The notes: generated by a model from the sequence alone, not told the origin. A stretch of DNA of 64,000 bases from Ascarosepion bandense (GCA_037127315.1 JBBBDQ010000330.1:3659501-3723500), one strand, 5' to 3'. Positions 34,008 through 46,330 are shown, counted from the stretch's first letter. Numbers and translations are program-made.

Positions 34008-34650
34008 GATGTGTGGGTGACATAACAGCTATCAGCATAGAAGATGAAATTGGGAAACCAAGTTCAAATTGCAACCAAAGCATTTCTGTTTATTTTACAC
34101 TAATATGCTTAGAAAAGCATGGAATTCATATTTTCTTTCCACAAGGACTTACAACCATATAGCAATGAAATGACAGTTCTCATACAATCAACAAATTTAA
34201 GCAATTTTGAGCTTGGTCAGTACCTAGATTGGTGACCACTTGGGAATATTAGGTGCTTGAATGTGCAGGTGTGTAATAGATAAAGGTGTGGAATTTTTAA
34301 TCAGAGCCAAGTTCCAATTTCAGTAGTGTTAGTTTTGAAATTTACCTCTTCTACCCCCAGCTATGGGTTATCACTAAATTATTATCACAAAAAAATTCTT
34401 ACAATCTAAAAATATTTTCTGGTTTTAAAAACCTGTAAAGTATTGATAAGCTGTGAACAATAAATCAATCAATCAATTTCTTTCCATAATTATGGTTAAA
34501 TAATAGAGTAGCCTGAGTTATCTAGCTTTGGTAAAGCATCCAATTAATGAGAAAGACAACACTGAATTCCAAACTCTGGAACAACAGGAAACCTATGTAC
34601 AATCTTTCTTGAGAACAATCATGGTAATCCACATATATTAAACAAAAGAA
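34008..34650 (+). mobile_element. tRNA-SINE split by a composite SINE
   Basis: The left part (34008-34141) has the head (AGTTCAAATTG as B-box-like) and early body up to TTTTCTTTCCA. The body resumes at 34487 (TAATTATGGTTAAATAATAG) and runs to about 34650. The gap is filled exactly by composite element C3. Confidence 0.8.
34132..34486 (+). mobile_element. Composite 5S rRNA-tRNA SINE, copy C3
   Basis: A 335-bp unit (34142-34476) between perfect 10-bp duplications TTTCTTTCCA (34132-34141 and 34477-34486). The 5S-like head is at about 34146-34257 (GACAGTTCTC, GGTGACCACTTGGGAATA, AGGTGCT). The tRNA-like part (B-box-like CAAGTTCCAATTTC) and the C2-type tail (AAAAAAATTCTTACAATCTA, ATTGATAAGC) follow, ending in (AATC)n. 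Confidence 0.88.
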
Positions 34651-35179
34651 AGCTGTGAAGAACCATGAAATCTGAAATTGTTGGTGTTATTATAATCTTT
34701 TTTTACCATCCAGAAGTAAATAGTAGTTTTATGGTAGATATAAATATTTCACTATTCCAAATGTTTATAGAATGCTATGAGGAATTGAGGAATTTTATTT
34801 TCCATAAAAAAAAGTAAATGATACAAGCCAACATTTAGACTCGAAGAAATTGAAATGAAATGCAAAAATATATAGTAGAAATTTCAGATTCACTTTAATA
34901 CACTTTGAGGATATTGCACATTCACAAACTGTCTGTATAAAGTTATTTCATTATTATACTGATTGAAAACAGGTTTATTATTTTTTATTACTATTTCTGT
35001 TGTTTTTCCTTTCTGCTCAATATGAAAATATTTAAAAATTTGATGCCAAAAGAAATAAACACTACTTAAATTGAAGACTGCAATAAAATGCCAATTAAGA
35101 ATGCATTCAAATTTTGCGATTGTGTTGCAATGTCCTGCTATGGCAGCAGAAAAGGATCTTGACAAAGGCACTACTGTAA
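34651..35179. other. AT-rich spacer
   Basis: Frame 34890-35171 (minus, 93 codons) has no recognisable domain. Confidence 0.4.
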
Positions 35180-35477
35180 TAGTCAGTCAGTTAAGTGCCA
35201 TACGTGAAACACGCTTGGGCAATCATGTCTCGAAAGAGACATGACTGACTGGACAGATTATCCCGCAATAGGTTGCCATTGCTTTCTGCAGTAGACTGGT
35301 TGCCAGCCAAAGCTATAGAACCCAGTCTGTTCTGTTATTTAACCCATAACTGGAAGGAAGAGATGGATTGATACCTTTCCCAAGGGTATTTGCGCGTAAG
35401 TGAAAGCAGTGAATTCAGCTGGAATTCAAACTCGGCTCCCCATTTCTCGTTCCAAGCCGATATCCACTGCGCCAACA
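35180..35477 (-). mobile_element. Full-length tRNA-derived SINE, family A
   Basis: Minus-strand copy from tail (CAGTCAGTTAAGTGCCATAC at 35183) to head (GCCGATATCCACTGCGCC, to 35474), with A and B boxes recognisable. Confidence 0.9.
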
Positions 35478-35649
35478 AAAAAAATAAAACAAACCTCTAA
35501 GCATTTCAAATACCTCAGTGTATTCTATTGATCTGTTATAACAAATTTAGTATAAGAGATAATACAATTGAACATAGTATAAACTACATTTTGTCCAACA
35601 CTGTAAAATGCTACAAAAGTAAAATAGTAACCTAAAAGATTAAGTCATA

Positions 35650-35880
35650 ATCTTCATTTCTGTCTGAATTTCTGGGATGAAGAGTTATCAAAATTTACGC
35701 TATTTACACACAAACTATTGTCCTCATTTTTGTTGTTATCATAACATTTCAACCTGTGCCCTCTGGCCTTTAACAAGTGTATGTCAATCTGGATAATCTG
35801 CAGGAAATTCTGAACTGAACCATTTATTTATTCTATAGGACTAGATTGTTCTCATTCTGCTGCTTATGTCTGGGAATATC
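35650..35880. mobile_element. Foldback retroposon, subfamily 2, left arm
   Basis: CAAACTATTGTCCTCATTTT and GTGCCCTCTGGCCTTTAACA correspond to the reverse complement of 5930-6110. The right arm is missing. Confidence 0.65.
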
Positions 35881-36059
35881 GCCTCTAGTTGTAGTACTGC
35901 TCAGTTACTGCTTGCCCTGTTTTGACTGAGTCAAGAACAAGGACTAAAAGAAGATAAAACTTCATCAGATCTTCTAAGCTGGTGCTACAGAATCACAAAT
36001 AAAAAAAAACTCCATTAAGTAAACACTTCCAATGGCAACAGCAACAAAATGGATAGCAC

Positions 36060-36290
36060 ACATTATCAGAAGGGAAATAATATAAGATGTTGACGTTTCA
36101 GACTACTTTAAACCAAAGGTTAGAGAGGAAACTCCCAGCAATAGTTGAGAAACCTATTTTCCTGAAAAACTATTTTAAGATTAAGATTTTACAAATTTCA
36201 AACAATAGTAACACTAACTGTTCATTCAATGAATGTAAATGTTTCCTTGTATAGAAACAGCAAATCTCACCATTACTAATTTTATTTGCT
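36060..36290. repeat. Dispersed repeat, copies at 55850-56130
   Basis: GAGAAACCTATTTTCCTG and CAATGAATGTAAATGTTTC have counterparts at 55905-55920/56005-56020 and near 56080. The other locus contains an internal duplication of this piece. Confidence 0.7.
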
Positions 36291-36309
36291 AATACTGGGA
36301 AACATATAG

Positions 36310-36470
36310 GATAGACATTATTTACATTGTTCAGACTATTGTCCTCATCTTTATGATGTTTCGCCAACTGTACACTCCAATCTTCTTCAGGTGCTAGGAA
36401 TTTCAAACCAAACCTTTTATTTTGATCACTGGGGTATATCATTCTCATTCCATGTACTTAATGCTAGCTA
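36310..36470. mobile_element. Foldback retroposon, isolated left arm
   Basis: TTTACATTGTTCAGACTATT, CAATCTTCTTCAGGTGCTAG and GATCACTGGGGTATATCATT match the F-family left arm. No right arm is present. Confidence 0.65.
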
Positions 36471-37074
36471 AACCTATAGGTAAATACGGCACTGAATAAG
36501 AGATGCTATCAACCTATTTCAGTGAATTTATGTGATGAGAATAAATGAAAAAAAACCCTAGAAAATGCATTTTTTTTTAAATTTATAATTACTGTAACTG
36601 ATTGTTATGTGGCTAATGATTATTTACAAGATTATACAAATCTATGAACCACATATAACACAATATTTATTATTTCCTTTTTATAAAGATTTATTTACCA
36701 TTTTATAAAGAAATAATTTTGAAAAGAAATCTTCTTATTCAAAAATTTATAAAAAAATTACAAAATTGTCAAATTATTAAACCAACTACAATGCAATATT
36801 TATTATTTACCATTTGATAAATAACTATGAAAAGAAGTTTTTATTCATAATTTTATAATATCAATGAGATGTAAAACAAGAAAATTTGAATAAACATATG
36901 ATGTTTTGTTTTCGTAAATAATAAACATTGCCAAGGGAGTCAAGTGTATAAAGAACTAGCAATGCCAAGGAAATAACAATCCTTTTTGACACACTGTATT
37001 TTTTGTGGGCACAAAGGTTAAACAATATCAAATTCCCTTTCAGACATTAACATCATCATCAAAAACGATCATTG
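36471..37074. other. AT-rich spacer
   Basis: Two diverged similar pieces containing AATATTTATTATTTxC (near 36664 and 36794) suggest a small duplication. Confidence 0.45.
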
Positions 37075-37470
37075 TTTATGTGCTGCATCCCTTAAGGACA
37101 TAGGCGATCATAGCCCTCCACAACTTCCTATCATTTTTCTCCATTAATTAATATTCCAATCACCCATTTTCCCATCCATTCACATAAACTCATCATGTAT
37201 ATGGTTTGCTGCTTCCCACCATCTCTCTTGCTTTCAATATACCTTCCTCATCTTTTGCTGATTCTGAGTAGAAGTGTTTTCTGTTGCCATTTTCTTTAAG
37301 ACTTCCTTGTTGCTTACTTACTTACTCCATCTATGGAATTTTCAGTATCCTTCTGTAGAACCATGTTTCTACTGCATCCAGTATTTTCATTTGTGGAGAT
37401 ATTCTCCAATGTTCACAGCTATATAAATGGATGGACATCACATCCAGTAATCTTTTCTTTGTTTCTAATC
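37075..37470 (-). pseudogene. RTE-like LINE 3' end
   Basis: AAGGACATAGGCGATCATAG and CCATCTATGGAATTTTCAGT align with the minus-strand LINE end at 50900-51250. Deleted and frameshifted. Confidence 0.7.
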
Positions 37471-38149
37471 AAAATAATTGCAAATCATAAAAAGCTGACC
37501 AAAGAAAAATTACAAGAACCCAAACTGTTAACATTAGACTATTTAAAATATCTTCAGCAAAGCAGATCTATCAAATAAAATATAATTTATTCAAATAGAA
37601 ATTTATAATTAAAGATACAGTATCTGATGCCTTTTAAAGCCATCCACAACATTTAATAATACAGTAATATGGAGTTAGGCAAGGTACTGATAGACAACTT
37701 TGCATACAAGGGAACAATATATGTATATATCTCTTTTCCTTAGTTCTAAAATCAACACTCACTCTCTCTTCAACTGTTTTAGCCATTTTTATAGAAAAAA
37801 GCAAGTTTTAAAAGCTATCAAATATAGTAGTTTAATTTTGAATTTGAATTTAGTGCTGATTTAAATAGTTATCTAATAAATTTATACTGATCTCCTAATT
37901 TATTGTTTATTTTATTTGAAAGTTTTACAATGTACAGGTGTTCCACTTACAAAAATTCAAGTTATAAGTTTTCAGAGATACAAACTAATCTATAAGATAC
38001 TATGCTATAATTTCTATCATTATAAATGAACCTTTAATCTCCCTTACTTACTTGGTAAGCAGTAGCAACATAAATTTTTCAAACTGAGCAGCAAAACTTC
38101 AAAAGAGATAAAGGAATGTTAAAATGTAAGAATGAAACATTTTAATACT
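37471..38149. other. AT-rich spacer
   Basis: Nothing recognised. Confidence 0.5.
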
Positions 38150-38880
38150 AAAGTTTACTCAATATAAGATTTAAGAGCCACTCCAGTAAGACGGTTACTG
38201 AATGAGATGTGGGATAAAAATGTAAGAGGAGGTGATAAGGAGTGAAAATCATGAGAATAAGGAGGATATATAACAATTGACCATTGAGGTCGATTGCAGT
38301 GTTCCTCAAAGTAGCAGTTCTTGGAAAAAAAATTGCCTGAGTGGAACTTCCTTCTTACATATAGAACACAGAGGAAATGAAGGTGATTTAAGGCCATGGG
38401 CATAGTGTCCTGAATGTAACAATCTTTATTCCTTTTTATAATCGTTTCACCCAAAGCAAGGCAGGACCGCCACTGGTGCACAGAGGGTTACGATGAAAGA
38501 AAAAACAAGGTACAGAGGATGTGGAAGAAAAAGTAATCAAGGAGATAGAAAATAGAAACTGACATTGCGTTTAAACTTTTAGAGATTGTAGCTATCAGGG
38601 AAGCAAGCAAATAGAAGGAAGTTTCACAAATGCGAAGTGCAAGAAAAGAAACTGTTATAGTAGAACAGAAGGTTAGAGTTAACTATTTTGATGGTAAAAG
38701 GGTGGGACTTTGATGCCCATCTAGTAGCAAGTGTAAATACATATGGTATTTATAGTCTAAACTGATGAAACTAAAGAATATTATTCATGAAAATAGGAAT
38801 ACAGTGGCAATAGGCTTGTAATTTTGCACCTGGGGGAAAAGAGGTTGCAGTGTGGAAAATAGGCCTTCCCCACTAAAACT
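38150..38880 (-). pseudogene. Jockey/CR1-like LINE ORF2 C-terminal relic
   Basis: Minus-strand frame 38155-38481 contains RRKFHSGNFFSKNCYF, a frame-shifted form of the FFxRTxxLWNxLP motif that ends many Jockey- and CR1-clade ORF2 proteins. The same family is seen at 45770-46330. Confidence 0.6.
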
Positions 38881-38889
38881 GTTATCGAG

Positions 38890-39470
38890 AGAAAAATAAA
38901 ACAACAAGATTTACTAGTGGAAGAAGATACTAGTGAAGACATGTACAAATATCTTGACTTTAGTCACTTTCCCACCACCAGGACATGGCTTCCCTCTGTT
39001 TTTTCTATAAATATTTTCATGATAATTGCTTTCTTTCTTGGACACTTGACCACATGAATTTAAGCATGTTACTAGATTAGCAACTAGTTTTTTCTTGAAT
39101 TAGATCTGACCATAAATTCTGTTCTAATAGTCTTTTTTCTCGCATATCTTATCTCTTGCAATCTCTTTCAGTTCCTTACTTCTCTGCCAACTTCAATCTT
39201 CAACAAATTCAAATGCAACATAAATCACCATTTTCTGTCTTCTTGAACACTGTTCTCTTATTGTCCTTTCTCCTCACTAAATTCTTCTCATTCTCTTTCA
39301 CTTCCAGTAACCACTTGCATTCTAGTCACATTATCACTTTGATTGGGGTGAAAATATTTTTAAATGAAAAAAGTAAGAGAAATTGTTCACTATCAACTGA
39401 AAGAGATGAAATACTTTTTGTTTGAATACCAGTGCCAGAAAACAAGGTAGTACGAGGAATAAATCAAATA
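38890..39470 (+). pseudogene. Jockey/CR1-like LINE 3' relic
   Basis: Plus-strand similarity to 52620-53160: ACTTTAGTCACTTTCCCACC, TTTTCTATAAATATTTTCAT and the later CAGTAACC-ACTTG segment. Reads as a broken SLSHxxNVASLSLFYRYFH and LWNSLP region. Confidence 0.65.
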
Positions 39471-39671
39471 CAGTTATATTACAAATACCATCATTATTAT
39501 ATACTTCTGAACATTTGAACTAGACAAACAAAACCTAGAAAATTATCTTATTAATAATTGGAGATACTTCTATATTTTAAGTACATTTGAATAAAATACA
39601 ATACAGAACCCCCCCCCTACAAAAAAAACTGTTAGTTCAAAACCTAGAAATTTCAGCCAGAAATCATATTT

Positions 39672-40245
39672 TTATTTGGAAAAATTTGGTTATTTCTGCA
39701 ACCTAGGTTTCAACCTTTTGGTATCTTCAGGCATTTTATAATAACTGATTTTCCAACGTTTTTCAAACATGCAACAAGGATTTTTACAAACATGCACCTT
39801 GAGTTACTTAAGGATCTTAAAAGACTTTTATCCAGGTTTGTATGATCCTAAGATGTATCTATAATTGTGATTATATCTGAACATTACTTCTGATCTTTCA
39901 TTAAGTAATTTTTTTGTTCTGTAAACAATATAATGGCTCATTTATTGTAAGGTGGTGATGTCTACATATTGAAAACAATATTATTTTCAGAACACAAAAA
40001 TTAGTAAATGAAAGATCAGAAGTAATGTCTAGATTTTATACATCTTAGGATCATACAAACCTGGATGAAAGTGTTTTAAGATCCTTAAATGAGTTATTTT
40101 GACAATGTTTTGTTCTTTAAAAATTCCAGTCATGTGTTCATAAAAATCCCTGTTGCATATTGGAAAATCAGTTATCATAAATCACCTAAGATACCGAATG
40201 GTTGAAACCTAGGTTGCAGAAATAATTTATTTCCAAATGAAAAAT
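39672..40245. mobile_element. Foldback element with ~260-bp inverted arms
   Basis: Arms 39672-39935 and 39990-40245 are imperfect inverted copies. CTGCAACCTAGGTTTCAACC faces GGTTGAAACCTAGGTTGCAG, and CAGGTTTGTATGATCCTAAG faces CTTAGGATCATACAAACCTG. The loop is short and non-coding. Target-site duplications not resolved. Confidence 0.9.
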
Positions 40246-40502
40246 ACAAAACCCTATATATATTATATACTCGCACACACTGAAGTATAGGGTTGGTATG
40301 GATGGAATAAAATTCTGATTCCAAAAAACACTATTTTTAAAAAGAAGTGCTCAATACAAAGTAGAACAATTAATATTTAAGGAGGTTTTGCTAGTTTTGA
40401 ACCTTTTAAAACTCTTCATCTCACAATCAGCACCATTACTCTATCAGACACAAGTTTCAAAACAAAATGGCTACTTTGTAGTGATATCATAACATACTTA
40501 TG

Positions 40503-40503
<1 letters not shown>

Positions 40504-40534
<31 letters not shown>
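40504..40534. repeat. (TA)n microsatellite
   Basis: Pure TA repeat just left of the 40555 dispersed repeat. Confidence 0.95.
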
Positions 40535-40537
<3 letters not shown>

Positions 40538-40554
40538 TGATTAAATGAATGGTC

Positions 40555-40800
40555 CTTTCAAAAATAACACAAGATAAATTACTATGTTAGAGTCAAAATT
40601 TAAGGATAAAATAATGGAGATATTACACCCTTGAAAATGGCCAGTGAAGCGGTCAATAGTGCTTGGAACAACAATTATGGAAAATTTTTACATTCCTTAT
40701 CTCCAAAAACACAAAAATGTAATTATGGAAAAATGAATAAAATCTTCCTTCATGGCTGTATTTAATGAAAGATGCTTGAAAGTAAAGTTTATATATATAA
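40555..40800. repeat. Dispersed repeat, second copy of 2440-2722
   Basis: Collinear with 2440-2722, ending at a TATATA/(AAT)n tract (40790-40815). Confidence 0.7.
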
Positions 40801-41061
40801 TAATAATAATAATAATATTAACTATAGCAACAACAATACCAATAGTAAGAGAACTCTACCAAAACTAGTATTAATCAAGCTATAATTTAAATCGTCTTGT
40901 ATAACCCACCGAGAACAAACTTGGAGGGAAAATAAGGGGAAGCAAAAAAAGAAACAAACGAAGTACATGAACAAAAAGTCAAGCACTTGTAAGAAAGAAA
41001 AAAAACCCAAGACAAAAACCCTAACACTAAAGTGCTCAATACGAAGTAGAGCAAACAAAGG

Positions 41062-41128
41062 CAGAAAATCTAAGCAAGAGCCAACAACCTTGGCTTAGAA
41101 GGTTGTTGGCTCTTGCTTAGATTTTCTG
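41062..41128. repeat. Perfect 30-bp hairpin beside (TA)n
   Basis: Arms 41062-41091 and 41099-41128 are exact complements with a 7-base spacer GGCTTAG. A (TA)n tract starts at 41134. Confidence 0.97.
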
Positions 41129-41129
41129 T

Positions 41130-41133
<4 letters not shown>

Positions 41134-41170
<37 letters not shown>
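41134..41170. repeat. (TA)n microsatellite
   Basis: Pure TA repeat. Further TA tracts lie at about 41331-41370. Confidence 0.95.
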
Positions 41171-41175
<5 letters not shown>

Positions 41176-41332
41176 TTTAATCTGACATTGTATCTTATTA
41201 CACTTTAGCAGGACTTTTTAATCTAAATCAGTTGATATTAATTTCAGTTTTAAGATAATGGAAAGTAAATATGTCCACTAAATGATATGTACCCACTAAA
41301 AATTGTTTTTATTAATAAGAAACATACATATA

Positions 41333-41374
<42 letters not shown>

Positions 41375-41745
41375 GTTAGATAAAAATACAACATATGATA
41401 ATTTCTATGTTCTATTTGGATAATGAAGAAAAAATCTTTTTTTTACACAAGAACAAAATATACATAAGCAAGACAAAATATAATTGACATTATATGTTCA
41501 AATTCTTGTTTTTTTACTGTACCCTGATAAAAATTAGATTTTAACTAATTTTAGTATTTGGTATTGACATATTTATCATTTATTTATTTTATTTATTTTT
41601 TCTCTTTTCAACTTTAACTTCTTACACATTTTTTCTTGATTAACCTATTAAAAACTTATGATAAACTGTTTGTACATTTATTACTGCTGTTAACTTCTAC
41701 TGAATTTACCTTTTTCACTCTAGTCACCTTCACACAAAAATGGAT

Positions 41746-41751
<6 letters not shown>

Positions 41752-41804
<53 letters not shown>

Positions 41805-41816
41805 TGAGAGAGAGTT
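41752..41816. repeat. (TA)n(GA)n microsatellite
   Basis: TA at 41752-41779, GA to about 41816. Confidence 0.95.
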
Positions 41817-42650
41817 ATTATTATTGTTATAATAATAGAATACTGCAACTCAAAAGCTATCAAGTTTCTGTGCTCAAAACACCATCATCAGGCAGTGAAA
41901 TGTGGTTCAGTTATGAGTTATATATTGATAAGGAAATTCAAAATAAAAAATGCCACCATATTAGTTGAATGTAGTGGAGTGGGAGGTTATTATAACATAA
42001 AAGATTTGTAGATCAATGAATATTGAGACATTAAAGTGTAGCAATATGACTGTATTAGCAATAGGAAAGAAAGTGTCAGTTTAAATAAATATGGAACAAA
42101 TATGTAGCCAATATATTACTTGAGATATAACGAGGTTAAAATTAAAGCAACAAAATATTTGTCTTAAAGGGTGTTGTTAATATAAAAATCACAATTTTAA
42201 TCGAAGGAAATAGATATAGAGACAAAGTTAATTATTAAAAGGTGGAATTACTCAATTTTAGAGTTAACTAGTAGTGAAAGTAAGTGTAAACAGCAGTGTA
42301 ACAGTTAATTTGGTTTAGGTTTAAGATATATACTAAAAGTGGGAGGATTATAGATTATAGCAAATAGTAAACGGCTTGAGATGATTTTAGATATATGTAA
42401 GAATGGAATTATCTTCTGGTGGCAGTAAGTAGTTATTTCATTACATTTGTTTAATAAGTTGGTTTTCGTGAATTTAATTTGAATTTTTTCTTGTAAGCAA
42501 AGAAAACATTTTTCATGTTTTAGCTTTTGTCGAGCTAGCCTCATATATAGCTCAATAACTCGCCAATATAATAATCTTATAACTGTTCTCATGCAAATAC
42601 CTTAGAACTCTAAGAGTCAAGTCAGGACACAAGACCCAGTGGATATAGAC
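41817..42650. other. Possible retroelement 3' region, unassigned
   Basis: Motifs such as CAAAACACCATCATCAGGCA next to a microsatellite resemble the non-coding ends of retroelements, but no protein trace supports this. A weak call. Confidence 0.25.
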
Positions 42651-43785
42651 ATTGGTTAGTTCGAATAATGTAAATATTGAAAGATTTAATATATACATAT
42701 ATACTACCAAGTCCTCACTTGTCTGTCTCAAGCTGAAAAGTATCTATACTGCCTTATGAGTGATGTATTATTTTCCACCTTACAACTAATTTACCACAGA
42801 TGAATCATTGCAAGCCTCTCGCTACACTATCACAATTCTATTTTTCTTTTGTGGAACAGATGCCTGCCAGGATGTTTTCCAATCACTACAATCTTGACCT
42901 CTTCAAGTCTAAGGATAACCATTATCTTTTCTACATAACCTCATGAACTGCACTTTTTGCCTTTTTCATGCTAATATGGCACCACACATTAAACCTCTAC
43001 TTTGAGTGGCTCTTGGACCTTGTACTGGGTGAAGATTAGTAAATTTTATATATAACCACTGGTTATTTGCCAGTTAATATGGCACTGAGCTCTTTTTTCC
43101 AGTGAGCCTCTGTAGCAAACTCCATTCAGAGTTACTTATTTTATTTATATAATATGGTTTGTCATGGAGAACTTTGAGAGGTGGCATTGTTGAGAAGTAT
43201 TTTTGCTTTTATGACATTTCCATCTTGGCTCAATGAACATTTCCCATTTGGGATGAGTTTGGTTGCTGTGTGCATGGTATATATACATCAACTACCCTTG
43301 TACCAGCTTGAACTTACCAAGGGAGTGGCCATTTTTTTTTTTTCAAGTAACTCTTGCCAACAGTGAGGTCATATTTTGATCAGCAACAGTCTGTTTCATG
43401 CTTAAACACAATCTTCAAGCTTTGGGTGTTGTTTTGGCTTGACTATTTATATATGCTGATCAATAGTGCATTATGAGTAATGACGTCTATTTTATTATCC
43501 TAACGGTTATTGAGTAGATGGTAACAATTAAGTTTCAAATTATTCTAAAGTCTATTGAGTATGGATAAATATGGATCTGAAAGTAGCTATTTGCAGGTTT
43601 TGTATAGTATTTTTGCTAACTTTTTACTCATCATTTATTATTCATTACTTAACTATTTTTCATTTATTATTATTACTATATTTACTTATGGTTATGTGTG
43701 CATTTGTAGTTTGTTAATGTGTTTATTATTTACTTAATCTGTTTTTATATATATGTATATATATATATCTATATATATATACACA
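42651..43785. other. Unassigned, less AT-rich block
   Basis: 42700-43380 is less AT-rich than its surroundings and has no recognised repeat or protein. A 61-codon frame at 43181-43366 has no domain. Confidence 0.4.
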
Positions 43786-44010
43786 GGTAAAGTAATGGAT
43801 AGTGGCTCAGAATGAAAAATTGGAAAATCAAGTTTGAATTCTAATCATGTTCATTACTTATTAGTTTTACTTACGTACAAATACCTTTGGGAAAGGTATG
43901 GATTCATCGCTTCATCTACCCCTAGCTATGGGTTAAACAGTATGGCAGACTGGACTATTTAGCCTTTGTTAGCAACCTGTCTTTGAGAAGGAAAATTCAG
44001 AATCTGATGA
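43786..44010 (+). mobile_element. tRNA-derived SINE, family A, diverged
   Basis: Head ATAGTGGCTCAGAATGAAAA, B-box-like AGTTTGAATTC and body GGGAAAGGTATGGATTCATC. The tail is replaced after about 43985. Confidence 0.75.
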
Positions 44011-44156
44011 GGGTCATTTAAAGACCTCATGATGTCTTCGCATGTGCGCTAGTTCTCTGTATTTGGCTCTTCTGATGTGTGATTTGTTCTGTACGAGACA
44101 ATAAGAGAATCTATAATACTATAAATATTATAATACATCACATTGTATATATCCTG

Positions 44157-44469
44157 GATCTGTTTATATATCTGAGGTGAGTTATTGTAACTATTTACAT
44201 TATTTACATTGTTCAGGCCCTCAGCTTCGTTGTCATAATCACGTTTCAGATGTTGTATGTTACACCTTTCTTCAGGTGATTGAAATATTTCCAAAAGAGG
44301 CATGACACATGGAACTAGAACAATCTAACCTGGTAGACAAAATAAAGGGTTTGGTTCAAAATTCTAATCACCTGAAGAAGACCAGAGTGTATAGCGACCA
44401 AAACATTGTGAATATGACAACAAAGATGAGGATAACAATCTGAACAATGTAAATAGTGTAAATATATCC
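44157..44469. mobile_element. Foldback retroposon, core-deleted copy F4
   Basis: The left arm (about 44190-44290) and right arm (about 44320-44461) face each other almost directly, so the tRNA-like core is gone. A short possible duplication ATATATCC lies at 44157-44164 and 44462-44469. Confidence 0.7.
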
Positions 44470-44689
44470 CAAGTATTGAGCATTTTTACCTTATATGAGA
44501 TAATACAGCTTAAAACTATATTTTATCATATCTATCTCCTGGTAAACAAAGCACTCTCACTACATATATAACTTAACATCAACATTGAAAAATTTAACCT
44601 AGACTAGCCTAGATTACTCCCTGATGAACATAACCAGCTCACCACTATTCACATATAAACTGAAATTAAAAAGAAATTATTAGAAAGCC

Positions 44690-45420
44690 TCATACAAAGA
44701 ACAAGATGGAAAGTACATTACTTCTTAATCCAATAATTTCATGCTAGTGACACACTCAAAGGAAAATAAAAATTCTAAACAAAAAAGAACATCTCAAGAG
44801 ACTTTACAGACTAAGAAGAATAAAATTTCATAAGCAATTAGATTCTTTCCAAGAAACTAAAAAGAGATATAAGCAAAATAAAATATTTCACACAATGTAG
44901 ACAAAAACTAGAAATTGATATGAACTAAAATCCCAAACACACAAGTTACTCAAGGACAACATAAAACCTACAGAAAATGCACCAAAATCCACTGAATACA
45001 ACATTAAATGAAAAACTACAAAAATCTCCCAAATATTAGACCTAGATGAACAAATAATCTGCATCACTAAACCACAAACATTTATTATGCTAAAAGGCCA
45101 CAAAGAAAATTTTTAAAAAAACCTGCAAACTCAAACTTAGTAGACTAAGTAAAACAAATCAAATAATCCTAGAAAGACTTAACAAAGAACAAAGGACAAA
45201 ATTAGGTGTAAACCAGCAGAAAAACTCAAAAAACCAACAAACTGGTTCCATAATCTAAAAAAAAAAAAACTTAATTAGGAATTTATACTAGAATAATTTC
45301 AAATATCTGTCTCTGCCCATTTAATAGCTGTTAAAATAATACAAACTGAAAACAACTGTTACCCATGATGCTCCAATGAATAACATATAAATAGTTGAGC
45401 TACAAACCAACCCTCATGGT
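44690..45420 (+). pseudogene. Penelope-like reverse transcriptase N-terminal relic
   Basis: In broken frames the plus strand reads RRIKFHKQLDSFQETKK, LDLDEQIICITKPQTFIMLK followed by GHKENF, IILERLNKEQRTKLGVNQ and NWFHNLKK. These match the conserved start of Penelope-like RTs (ITLKDHKPNF, then LDRINxxLRxKLGxxQW, then WFxxI). Stops and deletions throughout. Confidence 0.65.
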
Positions 45421-45769
45421 CTGAAGACTGCATTCAAGCATAAAACACTCAGTGTCCACATTTCTTTTGATAATGTATTCTCCAGCCTTCCTCAGATGTC
45501 TTGTTCTATTCCAAAAGACTGTCTAAATATGACACATTAGTTCAATAAAACCACATACTAAATTAAAACTTAAAATTAGATAAAATTTTTAGAAAAACAG
45601 TAACCAGATTTGAAGGAAAATTAATTTGGTGCTGAGATAAAATTAATAAAAATATTGGGATTGTGAGATAAAGTAAGCAATCAAATAAAAAGAAGTTATG
45701 CTGGGAATAAATCAAACAGGTAAACTTTTTTTTACCTGGCTGTTTGCTTAATACAAGGCCCAAGTCCCA
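45421..45769. other. AT-rich spacer
   Basis: Nothing recognised. Confidence 0.5.
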
Positions 45770-46330
45770 CACATGGTAGAGAGTTACTAGATTGGGCTGT
45801 TTTATGGACATGGGAATTGTAGAATATAAGGATATGTAAGGTAAATAATGGTTGACACTAGAACTGAAGAGGTTGATTGTAGTAAACAGGTAAACAACCT
45901 CTCAGGAGTGTTCCACAAAGTAGCAGTTCTTGAGAAGAAGCTATCTGAATGAAACTTCCTCTTTACTAATGGAATATGAAGAGAATGATGAGGATTCTAC
46001 CCTGTAGACATGGCATGGGTTTGAACTGTAAAAGTCTGAACTGGTGGAACTAAGGAATGCAGGTCAGTAGAACATTTTCCATGAAAATAGCAATAGAGTA
46101 GTTACATCTGTGGAAAAAGTCATGTCGGGCAGAAAACAATTCATCACCTACAAGTCCGTGAAAACGATTTTGAACTTTGTCAAGGCTGGAAAGAGATAAA
46201 TGAGGAGTTCCAGCCTAGATATGAAAGCGGAACTCCATTTTTGGTTTGATCTGACTCTTGTAAAGATAGAGTATACTCAAAAAAAATTAATGTGTCTTAT
46301 ACAAAGAGGAGCTAGAAAATTCTCATCTTG
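45770..46330 (-). pseudogene. Jockey/CR1-like LINE ORF2 C-terminal relic
   Basis: The minus strand gives ESDQTKNGVPLSYLGWNSS, CYFHGKCS and KFHSDSFFSRTATLWN in one or more broken frames. Same family as 38150-38880 and less decayed. Confidence 0.7.
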
